Below are positions 56,949-64,000 of a stretch of 64,000 nucleotides of DNA, piece after piece. This DNA is from Nostoc piscinale CENA21. Lineage in GTDB: Bacteria > Cyanobacteriota > Cyanobacteriia > Cyanobacteriales > Nostocaceae. Position numbers and translations under genes: made by a program. The notes beneath the pieces were generated by a model. It had not been told where the DNA came from. It ran no database searches and saw only the letters and a program-made list of their open reading frames with translations. The stretch is taken from positions 286,031-350,030 of the forward strand of contig NZ_CP012036.1 of NCBI RefSeq assembly GCF_001298445.1. Reading direction: 5' to 3'. The stretch's first letter is position 1. Each line of letters starts with the position of its first letter.

Positions 56949-59384
56949 TTAGCTTCTGAGGTTAACACCGAATTTTTCTACCAAGGCTTCTCGAACTTTG
57001 TTGTGTACAGGTTCGACTTCGGCATCGGTGAGAGTGCGATCGCTTGCCCGATATACTAGACGAAATGCCAAACTGCGTTGTCCTTGGGGGACGTTTTCGC
57101 CACGATATTCATCGAAGATTTCCACTGATTCCAGCAAACCTTTACCAGCTTTGTTAATAGCTTTTTCCAGTTCTCCTACAGAAACTTTCACCGGGGCGAA
57201 AAAGGCGATGTCGCGATCGCTGGCTGGGTATGTAGAATAAGACTTGAATGTGGGGATCAAAATCTCATCTTGATCTAAGGCATCCAACAGCACATCTAAA
57301 TCTAACTGAAATAGATATACAGAATCGGGTAAATCTTTTTCCCGCCGCAATTGGGGATGCAGTTGACCAAATACACCCAGTCGGTTTCCACCTATCCACA
57401 ACGAAGCAGTGCGTCCGGGATGTAAACGCTCATCACGACAATCTGGTTGATATTCTACTTGTATCCCCAATTGTTGAAAGACGCTTTCGAGAATTCCTTT
57501 GGCTTCAAACCAAGTCATTGGCTGTTCTCGTCCACCTTTTGACCATTTACCGAGGCTGCTGTCTCCTCCTAAGATACCAGCGATCGCATCAGCTTCATGC
57601 AAACCGTCTTCTTCTTGTTGGAAAATTCGCCCAATTTCAAAACCGTTGAGAGAACCGTTACCTTGTTCTAAATTGTATTGAAAAGCATCAATCAACCCAG
57701 CCATTAAATCAGTACGTAACGCCGAATATTCGGTAAATAGAGGGTTACTTAAAACTATCTGGCGGTCTTCCCCTGGTTTAACTAAGGAATACTGCACTAA
57801 TTCAGTCAACCCTTCCGCCCGTAAAGTCGCCCGCAATTTCCGCAACAATTCTTGGTCTATGGGTAAATAGCCTGCTTGGGCTTTTTCCGGTAAAGTGTCG
57901 CAGAAATTATCATAGCCGTACAGTCGAGCAATTTCCTCAATTAAATCAATTTCCCGTTCTAAGTCGCGGTAACGATAAGGAGGAACAGCCACATTCCAAC
58001 TACGTTCATCTGTTGCTGTCAGCTGACATCCCAAAGCGGTTAAAATCCTGACAACATCGCTTGCTTGTAATTCCCCTGTGTCTTCACCTAAATCAGTAGG
58101 CCCTAGTATTTCATTAACTCTATCTAAACGCAGAGCAATCGAACGACTCCAAGTCGCAGGATCGGGACGGGTATCCACAATTTCTTGATGTACAATGACA
58201 CCGCCAGCCAATTCACTAATTAAAGCTAAAGCACGACGACAGGCGACTTCCAATTCTGCGCGGTTCACACCCCGTTCGTATCTCCCAGATGCTTCACTGC
58301 GTAACCCCACCCCACGGGAGGAACGACGAATAGCCACGGAATCAAACAAGGCTGCTTCTAAAACTAAATTTTGCGAACCTTCATAAACTTCGGTTTCTTC
58401 TCCACCCATAACTCCCGCTAAAGCCACAGGTTTATCGTTAGCGGTGATTAACAAATTCTGGGTTGCGAGGTTGCGAGGTTGCCCATCCAAGGTTTTTAGA
58501 GATTCTCCTTGATTCGCAAAACGTACACCAATAGTTAAATTGCCATTACCCGCAACAGCTTGTAAACGCTCTTGGTCAAAGGCGTGGAGTGGTTGTCCCC
58601 ATTCCAACAATACATAGTTAGTAATATCAACGACATTACTAATTGGGCGTACACCCGCAGCTCGCAGGCGTTGTTGCAACCAGTCCGGCGACGGGGCAAT
58701 TTTTACTTGTTCAATGACTGTACCAATGTAAGCCGGGCAAGCTTGGGTATCAGCAATTTTTAAACCTAACTTGCCTGCATTTTGAGTTATTTTGACTTCC
58801 CCAGGTTCAGGAATACTCAGTTTACCACCAGTCAAAGCGGCAACTTCTCGCGCTATGCCTACCATACTTAAAGCATCAGCGCGGTTAGCAGTAGCCGTCA
58901 CATCTAAAATCACATCATCTAAACCCAGCAACGGACGGACATCACTACCCACCGAGAGATTTTCCCCAGTAAAAATATGAATCCCATCAACCTCACTCGG
59001 CAAACCCAGTTCTTTTAAGGAACAAATCATGCCGTGAGATGGAACACCACGCAGTTTTGCAGGTTTAATTTTTAAATCGATGTTTGGTAAATAAGTGCCA
59101 ACGGTGGCGACTGGGACATAAATATCTGCCCGGACATTGGCTGCACCGCAAACAATATTTAAAGTCTCAGCTGCACCCACATCTACTTGACAGACACTTA
59201 ATTTGTCGGCGTTGGGGTGGGGTTGACGTTCCAGCACTTTCCCCAAAACCACACCATCTGCCCAAGTGCGGCGGTCTTCAATATCTTCTACCTCAAACCC
59301 AGCCATTGTTAGGGTATGAGCTAATTCTTCTGGGCTTAATTTAATTTCTACTAGTTCCCGCAGCCAGTTTAAAGAGATTCGCAT
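56949..59384 (-). CDS. pheT: Phenylalanyl-tRNA synthetase beta subunit
   Basis: 811 residues, the bacterial beta-subunit length. The N-terminal tRNA-binding OB domain (VVLGKVLERQPHPNADKLSVCQVDVG), B3/B4 editing region, B5 domain (DVVRILTALGCQLT...YRYRDLEREIDLIEEIARLYGYDN) and C-terminal anticodon-binding FDX-ACB domain (YPASDRDIAFFAPVKVSVGELEKAI) are all visible. It pairs with PheS (not in the window) to charge tRNA-Phe. Confidence 0.96.
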   Translation of the reverse strand: MRISLNWLRELVEIKLSPEELAHTLTMAGFEVEDIEDRRTWADGVVLGKVLERQPHPNADKLSVCQVDVGAAETLNIVCGAANVRADIYVPVATVGTYLPNIDLKIKPAKLRGVPSHGMICSLKELGLPSEVDGIHIFTGENLSVGSDVRPLLGLDDVILDVTATANRADALSMVGIAREVAALTGGKLSIPEPGEVKITQNAGKLGLKIADTQACPAYIGTVIEQVKIAPSPDWLQQRLRAAGVRPISNVVDITNYVLLEWGQPLHAFDQERLQAVAGNGNLTIGVRFANQGESLKTLDGQPRNLATQNLLITANDKPVALAGVMGGEETEVYEGSQNLVLEAALFDSVAIRRSSRGVGLRSEASGRYERGVNRAELEVACRRALALISELAGGVIVHQEIVDTRPDPATWSRSIALRLDRVNEILGPTDLGEDTGELQASDVVRILTALGCQLTATDERSWNVAVPPYRYRDLEREIDLIEEIARLYGYDNFCDTLPEKAQAGYLPIDQELLRKLRATLRAEGLTELVQYSLVKPGEDRQIVLSNPLFTEYSALRTDLMAGLIDAFQYNLEQGNGSLNGFEIGRIFQQEEDGLHEADAIAGILGGDSSLGKWSKGGREQPMTWFEAKGILESVFQQLGIQVEYQPDCRDERLHPGRTASLWIGGNRLGVFGQLHPQLRREKDLPDSVYLFQLDLDVLLDALDQDEILIPTFKSYSTYPASDRDIAFFAPVKVSVGELEKAINKAGKGLLESVEIFDEYRGENVPQGQRSLAFRLVYRASDRTLTDAEVEPVHNKVREALVEKFGVNLRS

Positions 59385-59527
59385 AAATGACGTAAAATCA
59401 ACAATTTCAGCCTATTTTTACTTAAAAATGCTCACCTAATGCTCAAAAGAATAAGTTTCGGTGTTTGAACGCATACTTTGAGCATTATTTTATGAATCAG
59501 TGGAGATGCTTGATTAATGCTCATTCT
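59385..59527. other. Short gap upstream of pheT
   Basis: AT-rich, no gene; must hold the pheT promoter. Confidence 0.3.
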
Positions 59528-59719
59528 TCATTCTAATTGTTTCTGTTTATCTAATTTTTCCTGGATTGCGTCTCTGCAAAATTGTGCGGGGTCGTCCTGT
59601 GCCTTCACCGCTTCCTTCATCGACTCAGTACATCTGAAACTGATAGATGTTGTCATCGGTTCCTCACCCTTGGGTTGTATTGGTTCTAAATTTTCGGGAC
59701 TACCTTTAGGGTTGGGCAT
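59528..59719 (-). CDS. Small ribbon-helix-helix-like protein (63 aa)
   Basis: MPNPKGSPENLEPIQPKGEEPMTTSISFRCTESMKEAVKAQDDPAQFCRDAIQEKLDKQKQLE: a disordered head followed by a strand (TTSISFRC) and two helices, the pattern of a small CopG/Arc-like DNA-binding unit. Start at 59719 is chosen over 59758. Divergent from the next gene, with about 70 bases between starts. It may be an antitoxin-like or plasmid-derived regulator; inference. Confidence 0.5.
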   Translation of the reverse strand: MPNPKGSPENLEPIQPKGEEPMTTSISFRCTESMKEAVKAQDDPAQFCRDAIQEKLDKQKQLE

Positions 59720-59789
59720 TGTTGAGAAGTGTAAAAAACGCTTGAATTGTTTGTACACAGATAATTAGACTGTTAAAATCAGTGGTTAC

Positions 59790-60233
59790 ATGAGCCTGAG
59801 AAACTTGTTAACCACTGATACCACTCGTAAAAATGGCAATATCTATTTTATGTTGTTTACCCGCACAGAATTAGAAGTTCTGACAGTTCAGCAACTCAAA
59901 ACTTTATGCTGGCGATATGGTCTCAGACCTCTAGCCAGTGGAGCATACAAAGACAATTACATCAGTGCTTTAATGGCATTTCCGTTATTAGCGATACAAC
60001 AAATGGATGATGGCGAAGGCTTAAAGCTACCGACATTTGAAATTTTGCAACATCTCGGCACTATCCTAGACCAGATGGGACAACCCTCAGACCACCAAGC
60101 AGCACTCATTAAGGCTTCTCTTGAGGGTAAGTATATGAATCCTCCGCAAAGATGGTATCAAGAAAAGTTACTCAATCGATATCATGCAAAACACAACATT
60201 GAGCAAGCAATTACCCTACTAAGTATTCAGTAA
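59790..60233 (+). CDS. SAP-like hypothetical protein (147 aa; maybe 127)
   Basis: The N-terminal block LEVLTVQQLKTLCWRYGLRPLASGAYKDNYISALM is SAP-motif-like (DNA/RNA-binding helix-turn-helix). The rest, helical, ends RYHAKHNIEQAITLLSIQ. The second Met (59850, MLFTRTELE) is a plausible start. Divergent from the small RHH-like gene, which may be its regulator. Function unknown. Confidence 0.5.
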   Translation: MSLRNLLTTDTTRKNGNIYFMLFTRTELEVLTVQQLKTLCWRYGLRPLASGAYKDNYISALMAFPLLAIQQMDDGEGLKLPTFEILQHLGTILDQMGQPSDHQAALIKASLEGKYMNPPQRWYQEKLLNRYHAKHNIEQAITLLSIQ

Positions 60234-60273
60234 CCATAACGGGATAACACCATAGACTTCTTGCAAAAGTCCA

Positions 60274-60328
60274 AATAATTAACCGCAGATGGACTGTGTT
60301 CATCTGCGTCCATCTGCGGTTAATTATT
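60274..60328. repeat. 20-bp perfect palindrome (TTAACCGCAGATG family)
   Basis: AATAATTAACCGCAGATGGA (60274-60293) is the exact inverse of 60309-60328, around a 15-base loop. Half-copies of the core TTAACCGCAGATG / CATCTGCGGTTAA lie near 1305 and 47463-47475, so it is a dispersed repeat. It follows the gene ending at 60233 and could act as a bidirectional terminator. Confidence 0.7.
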
Positions 60329-60510
60329 CTGTTTACTTCACTAAAGTAAGAAACGCTATATAAGTATTTCTCGACACAAACTAACTTTATATTACTTAAA
60401 TTATTGAACATCACTCTAAAATTCAGGTAGTCCTCAAGACTGATGTATTAATACAGAAATGTTTGGAAATATAGCAGCAACCAATCCAAACAATCTGGAA
60501 TTAAAAGTAT

Positions 60511-60753
60511 ATGCAATCTCCAGCAAATTCAACTAATAAAACGGCAAGTAACCATTCGTCAGTCGAAACAACACCTAATCATATTCACTCTCAAAATAAT
60601 AGCAACTCTGAGCCTGTAACTCAAATACAGAAAGATAATGTGATCACTCGGCAAGATTTACCAGATAAGCGAGTACGTTATGGTTTTACTCTAGTTATCT
60701 TGAGTGCTTTCTTATTTGTGATTGCCATTTACTACGGCATCATTAACCCTTAA
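60511..60753 (+). CDS. Small single-span membrane protein (80 aa) upstream of psaB
   Basis: The Ser/Asn/His-rich soluble half (MQSPANSTNKTASNHSSVET...) is followed by one C-terminal helix (YGFTLVILSAFLFVIAIYYGIINP). No family is recognised. It lies 408 bases before the psaB paralogue on the same strand, so co-expression is possible but not shown. Confidence 0.55.
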   Translation: MQSPANSTNKTASNHSSVETTPNHIHSQNNSNSEPVTQIQKDNVITRQDLPDKRVRYGFTLVILSAFLFVIAIYYGIINP

Positions 60754-61161
60754 TTTATTTTGGATTATGACCAGTCTACAGTTACTCAATCATGATTGTG
60801 TTAAAGACGACAAACTCATTTAATCATGAGCATTCATAATCCATCTTAAGTTAGATGGAAGTTCTAGTAATTAATTTATTTATTAATTTAAGAGAAAGAA
60901 ATTGAACTGCATTATCACGCCTACAAATATCAGTAGATTTGATTTGGATAATTGCTCGGTTGACTATTAGCAATTACCTGCAAAAACAAACTTTTGGAAT
61001 ATTTTGTTAGTTAAATTATCGTCCTAGTGGTGAGACAAAAATCCAAAATTACTTGACTATTATTTGAAGGCTGAAAAGATGTTGATTCAATTGTAAACAT
61101 TTGCTGGTTCAGGAGAATTAGCAATTTAGATTAGCGTTTCAGGAGGATATGACTAAAATAC
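60754..61161. other. psaB upstream region
   Basis: No gene seen and, notably, no psaA. AGGAGG (61141-61146) precedes the psaB ATG by 15 bases, longer than usual spacing; an out-of-frame ATG with a ten-codon frame (61149-61181) lies just after it and overlaps the psaB start. Confidence 0.45.
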
Positions 61162-63390
61162 ATGGCTACAAAATATCCTAAATTTAACCAGGATCTCGCT
61201 CAAGATCCAACGACGCGTAGAATATGGTATGCGATCGCCACAGGAAATGATTTTGAAAGTCATGATGGGATGACTGAAGAAAATCTCTACCAAAAGATTT
61301 TCGCTACTCACTTCGGTCATGTCGCAATTATTTTCTTGTGGGCATCCAGTCTTTTATTCCACGTAGCTTGGCAAGGCAATTTTGAACAGTGGATTAAAGA
61401 TCCGTTACATATTCGCCCCATCGCCCATGCAATTTGGGATCCTCACTTTGGTAAACCAGCCATTGAAGCTTTTACCCAAGGTGGTGCCAACTATCCAGTT
61501 AATATTGCCTACTCTGGTGTTTACCATTGGTGGTACACCATCGGGATGCGGACGAATAATGACCTTTATCAAGGTTCAGTGTTTTTGTTGCTGTTAGCAG
61601 CATTATTTTTATTTGCTGGCTGGCTACACTTGCAACCTAAATACCGTCCGAGTTTAACTTGGTTTAAAAGTGCGGAACCCCGCTTGAATCACCACCTGGC
61701 AGGTTTGTTTGGGGTGAGTTCTTTAGCTTGGGCTGGTCACTTAATTCACGTTGCTATCCCCGAATCTCGCGGTGTGCATGTGGGCTGGAGAAACTTTCTG
61801 ACAATTTTGCCTCACCCAGCAGGTTTAACACCATTTTGGATGGGGAACTGGGGTGTATACGCTCAAAATCCAGATACAGCTAACCATGTGTTCGGCTCGT
61901 CTCAAGGTGCAGGTACAGCTATTTTGACTTTTTTAGGTGGTTTCCATCCCCAAACAGAGTCATTGTGGCTGACGGATATGGCGCATCACCATCTGGCGAT
62001 CGCAGTTATCTTTATTATCGCTGGTCACATGTACCGCACTAACTTCGGCATTGGTCACAGCATCAAAGAAATGCTCAACTCTAGACAATTCTTTGGTATC
62101 CAAACCGAAGGTCAGTTCAACTTACCCCATCAAGGTTTATACGACACCTATAACAATTCCCTGCACTTTCAGTTATCCATACACTTGGCTGCACTGGGTA
62201 CAGCTGCTTCGTTAGTAGCGCAACACATGTACTCACTACCGCCTTACGCTTTCATAGCTAAGGATTACACCACCCAGGCATCGCTGTACACTCATCATCA
62301 ATACATTGCCGGCTTCTTAATGATTGGTGCGTTTGCCCATGCGGGGATTTTCTGGATACGAGACTACGACCCAGAACAAAACAAAGGTAATGTTCTTGAT
62401 CGGGTACTGAAGCACAAAGAAGCGATTATCTCTCACTTAAGTTGGGTGTCACTTTTCTTAGGCTTCCATACTCTAGGGCTATATGTTCATAACGATGTAG
62501 TGGTTGCCTTTGGGACTCCAGAAAAACAAATCTTGATTGAGCCGGTGTTTGCTCAATTTATCCAATCGGCTCACGGCAAACTACTGTATGGCATGAATAC
62601 CTTGCTATCTAACTCAGATAGCATTGCTTACACAGCTTGGCCAAACCAAGGTAACGTTTGGCTACCCAATTGGCTAGATGCGATTAACTCTGGTACTAAC
62701 TCTCTGTTCTTGACCATTGGGCCGGGAGATTTCTTAGTACACCATGCGATCGCACTTGGTCTGCACACCACCACTTTAATTTGTGTGAAAGGTGCGTTGG
62801 ATGCCCGTGGTACCAAGCTGATGCCTGATAAGAAAGACTTTGGCTTCACCTTCCCTTGTGATGGCCCTGGTCGTGGTGGTACTTGCCAAACTTCTTCTTG
62901 GGAACAGTCTTTCTATCTCGCTATGTTCTGGATGTTGAACCTCCTGGGCTGGGTAACTTTTTACTGGCATTGGAAGCATCTAGGCATTTGGCAAGGTAAC
63001 GTTGCTCAGTTCAACGAAAACTCTACATATCTCATGGGCTGGTTCCGTGATTATCTCTGGGCTAACTCGGCTCAGTTAATTAACGGTTACAACCCCTACG
63101 GCACAAGTAATTTATCTGTTTGGGCTTGGATGTTCCTCTTTGGACACCTCGTTTGGGCAACTGGTTTTATGTTCTTGATTAGCTGGCGTGGCTACTGGCA
63201 AGAGTTAATCGAAACCCTTGTTTGGGCGCACGAACGCACTCCACTAGCTAACTTAGTTCGGTGGAAAGATAAGCCTGTTGCTCTATCCATCGTCCAAGGC
63301 TGGTTGGTTGGTTTGGCTCACTTCACTGTGGGTTACATCCTGACTTATGCAGCCTTCCTCATAGCCTCAACAGCAGGTAAATTCGGTTAA
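61162..63390 (+). CDS. psaB: Photosystem I P700 chlorophyll a apoprotein A2, stand-alone paralogue
   Basis: 742 residues. Eleven-helix PsaB with MATKYPKFNQDLAQDPTTRRIWYAIATG, HIRPIAHAIWDPHFGKP, YSLPPYAFIAKDYTTQASLYTHHQYIAGF, the F_X ligand loop CDGPGRGGTC (Cys566 and Cys575), LFGHLVWATGFMFLISWRGYW around the P700 ligand, and LANLVRWKDKPVALSIVQ. It pairs with PsaA to hold P700, A0, A1 and F_X in thylakoids. Unlike canonical psaA-psaB, no psaA precedes it. It differs from typical PsaB at many sites (e.g. GNDFES, SIHLAALGTAAS, CQTSSWEQS), so it looks like the diverged PsaB2-type copy known in heterocystous strains; that is inference. Confidence 0.9.
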   Translation: MATKYPKFNQDLAQDPTTRRIWYAIATGNDFESHDGMTEENLYQKIFATHFGHVAIIFLWASSLLFHVAWQGNFEQWIKDPLHIRPIAHAIWDPHFGKPAIEAFTQGGANYPVNIAYSGVYHWWYTIGMRTNNDLYQGSVFLLLLAALFLFAGWLHLQPKYRPSLTWFKSAEPRLNHHLAGLFGVSSLAWAGHLIHVAIPESRGVHVGWRNFLTILPHPAGLTPFWMGNWGVYAQNPDTANHVFGSSQGAGTAILTFLGGFHPQTESLWLTDMAHHHLAIAVIFIIAGHMYRTNFGIGHSIKEMLNSRQFFGIQTEGQFNLPHQGLYDTYNNSLHFQLSIHLAALGTAASLVAQHMYSLPPYAFIAKDYTTQASLYTHHQYIAGFLMIGAFAHAGIFWIRDYDPEQNKGNVLDRVLKHKEAIISHLSWVSLFLGFHTLGLYVHNDVVVAFGTPEKQILIEPVFAQFIQSAHGKLLYGMNTLLSNSDSIAYTAWPNQGNVWLPNWLDAINSGTNSLFLTIGPGDFLVHHAIALGLHTTTLICVKGALDARGTKLMPDKKDFGFTFPCDGPGRGGTCQTSSWEQSFYLAMFWMLNLLGWVTFYWHWKHLGIWQGNVAQFNENSTYLMGWFRDYLWANSAQLINGYNPYGTSNLSVWAWMFLFGHLVWATGFMFLISWRGYWQELIETLVWAHERTPLANLVRWKDKPVALSIVQGWLVGLAHFTVGYILTYAAFLIASTAGKFG

Positions 63391-63726
63391 CAGCCCTTCG
63401 GGCGAGGCAGAAGGCAGGGGGCAGGAGGCAGAAGGGAAAGATTCCCAAGGGACGCTACGCGAACGAATATAAGCGGGTCTAATTCCTACTCTTATCAGCC
63501 TCCTGCCTTCTTCTAACAAGTTTGATATCCTCTGACCTTAGCTATTTCCCCCTTGATACCGTTAGGTGACAGGGGGATTTTTGTTAAGTACGTAGACAGT
63601 GATTTAGAAGCCGCATTTCGACTCCCATCGACTACGCTCAGTGCGAGTCGCTCAATGCTCAAGACGCTGACTAGAAGAAAGAGGGTTGAGCGAAGTCGAA
63701 ACCCGTATCTCTAGTTAGGTTTAATT
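63391..63726. other. Region downstream of psaB: terminator and repeats
   Basis: CTGCCTY-type heptamers (63403-63436 and about 63500). A stem CCCCCT (63548-63553) / AGGGGG (63571-63576) followed by ATTTTTG is a likely terminator. GACTCCCATCGACTACGCTC and GGTTGAGCGAAGTCGAAACC (63618-63702) are common dispersed cyanobacterial repeats. Confidence 0.5.
63548..63583 (+). terminator. Probable psaB terminator
   Basis: CCCCCTTG-ATACC-GTTA-GGT-GACAGGGGG stem with ATTTTTG after it, about 160 bases past the stop codon; intervening repeats may be a later insertion. Confidence 0.55.
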
Positions 63727-63850
63727 TATAGCGGTTCTTACTTGCTTGTAATACAGTCGGAACCCCCACCCCGCATTTGCTAACGCAAACGCTCCCCTCC
63801 CCGCGTGCGGAGGGGTTGAAAGGTACTTCATCCAACCGAGAACCGCTATA
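63727..63850. repeat. MITE-like element with TATAGCGGTTCT ends
   Basis: A perfect 12-bp terminal inverted repeat TATAGCGGTTCT (63727-63738) / AGAACCGCTATA (63839-63850), about 124 bp in all. The interior holds a strong hairpin (CCCCTCCCCGCGTGCGGAGG type). A single similar end (TATAGCGGTTGTT) is seen near 44082. From 63851 to 64000 nothing is recognised. Confidence 0.6.
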
Positions 63851-64000
63851 GTCCTTCTAGTTATCAGAACTGACACAGCAAGATTGTCTGTTGACACTGG
63901 GATCTCGCATCCCACACCATGAATGACGAAGCATATCAATTTCTGTATCGTGGGGCTTGTCACTGCAATATATTACAATTATAATACCTGCTGTACATGC

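Noticed and set aside
63721..63963. 80-residue ORF near the right end
   Set aside because: It overlaps the MITE-like element and reads as low-complexity translated repeat.
1..64000. GCGATCGC sites as individual features
   Set aside because: HIP1 palindromes are scattered through cyanobacterial genomes; no cluster here suggests a specific function.

Overview
The window looks like the chromosome of a filamentous, heterocyst-type cyanobacterium (order Nostocales). The evidence is a low-GC, AT-rich intergenic background, very frequent GCGATCGC (HIP1) palindromes, a stand-alone psaB (photosystem I) paralogue, the cyanobacterial panC/cmk fusion, a P-II (glnB) gene, a thylakoid/envelope-type MCE lipid transporter, and many short cyanobacterial repeats (heptamer CTGCCTY runs, MITE-like inverted repeats). 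No tRNA, rRNA, CRISPR array or complete IS element was recognised.

Layout. 0-8.4 kb: 3' end of a DUF5117-type metalloprotease, a PHP-domain phosphoesterase, purM (frameshifted), a small conserved protein, sodB, panC/cmk and an RlpA-like protein. 9.2-12.5 kb: glutaminase, then a convergent two-gene module (ABC/AAA ATPase with LSSGEQ signature plus DUF4435/TOPRIM protein) that resembles the PARIS anti-phage system. 12.6-20.9 kb: an acyl-CoA dehydrogenase, an acidic protein, an MlaD/MlaF-like pair, a CrtI/CrtH-type oxidoreductase, a TRAP-type binding protein with an odd N-terminal extension, and a PD-(D/E)XK-like protein. 21-28 kb: a GT39-type glycosyltransferase, a 24-residue ORF overlapping a hypothetical, a DUF72 protein, DUF1622 and another membrane protein, and two exported unknowns. 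28.8-36.8 kb: a DUF1537 kinase, the minCDE operon, a MAPEG protein, a Ca-binding-like exported protein, glnB, a coiled-coil membrane protein and thiD. 36.9-44 kb: a lipoprotein, a small anchored protein, an S8 protease with a membrane C-terminus, two thioredoxin-fold genes, and between the latter a 0.85-kb tandem array of hairpin/promoter units. 44-60 kb: a 1039-residue repeat membrane protein, a metallophosphoesterase, a lipid kinase, a phytochelatin-synthase-family protein, an AAA-WD40 protein (two frameshifts), a glycine-zipper protein, a YciI protein, pheT and small ORFs. 60-64 kb: psaB paralogue and a MITE-rich tail.

Three things stand out. (1) Nine single-base reading-frame disruptions in eight genes all sit in A/T homopolymers of 7-9 and all look like +1 insertions; this is either a systematic base-calling error or homopolymer slippage, and it decides whether many genes here are functional. 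(2) The tandem array at 42.5-43.4 kb carries TCCGGA-like (DIF1-like) boxes followed by hairpins with compensatory changes, reminiscent of the NsiR1 small-RNA array of heterocystous cyanobacteria, although hetF is not in this window. (3) The ATPase/DUF4435 pair is a PARIS-like defence candidate whose reading frames are broken three times by homopolymers. All product assignments are from reading translated sequence by eye; no database search was run.
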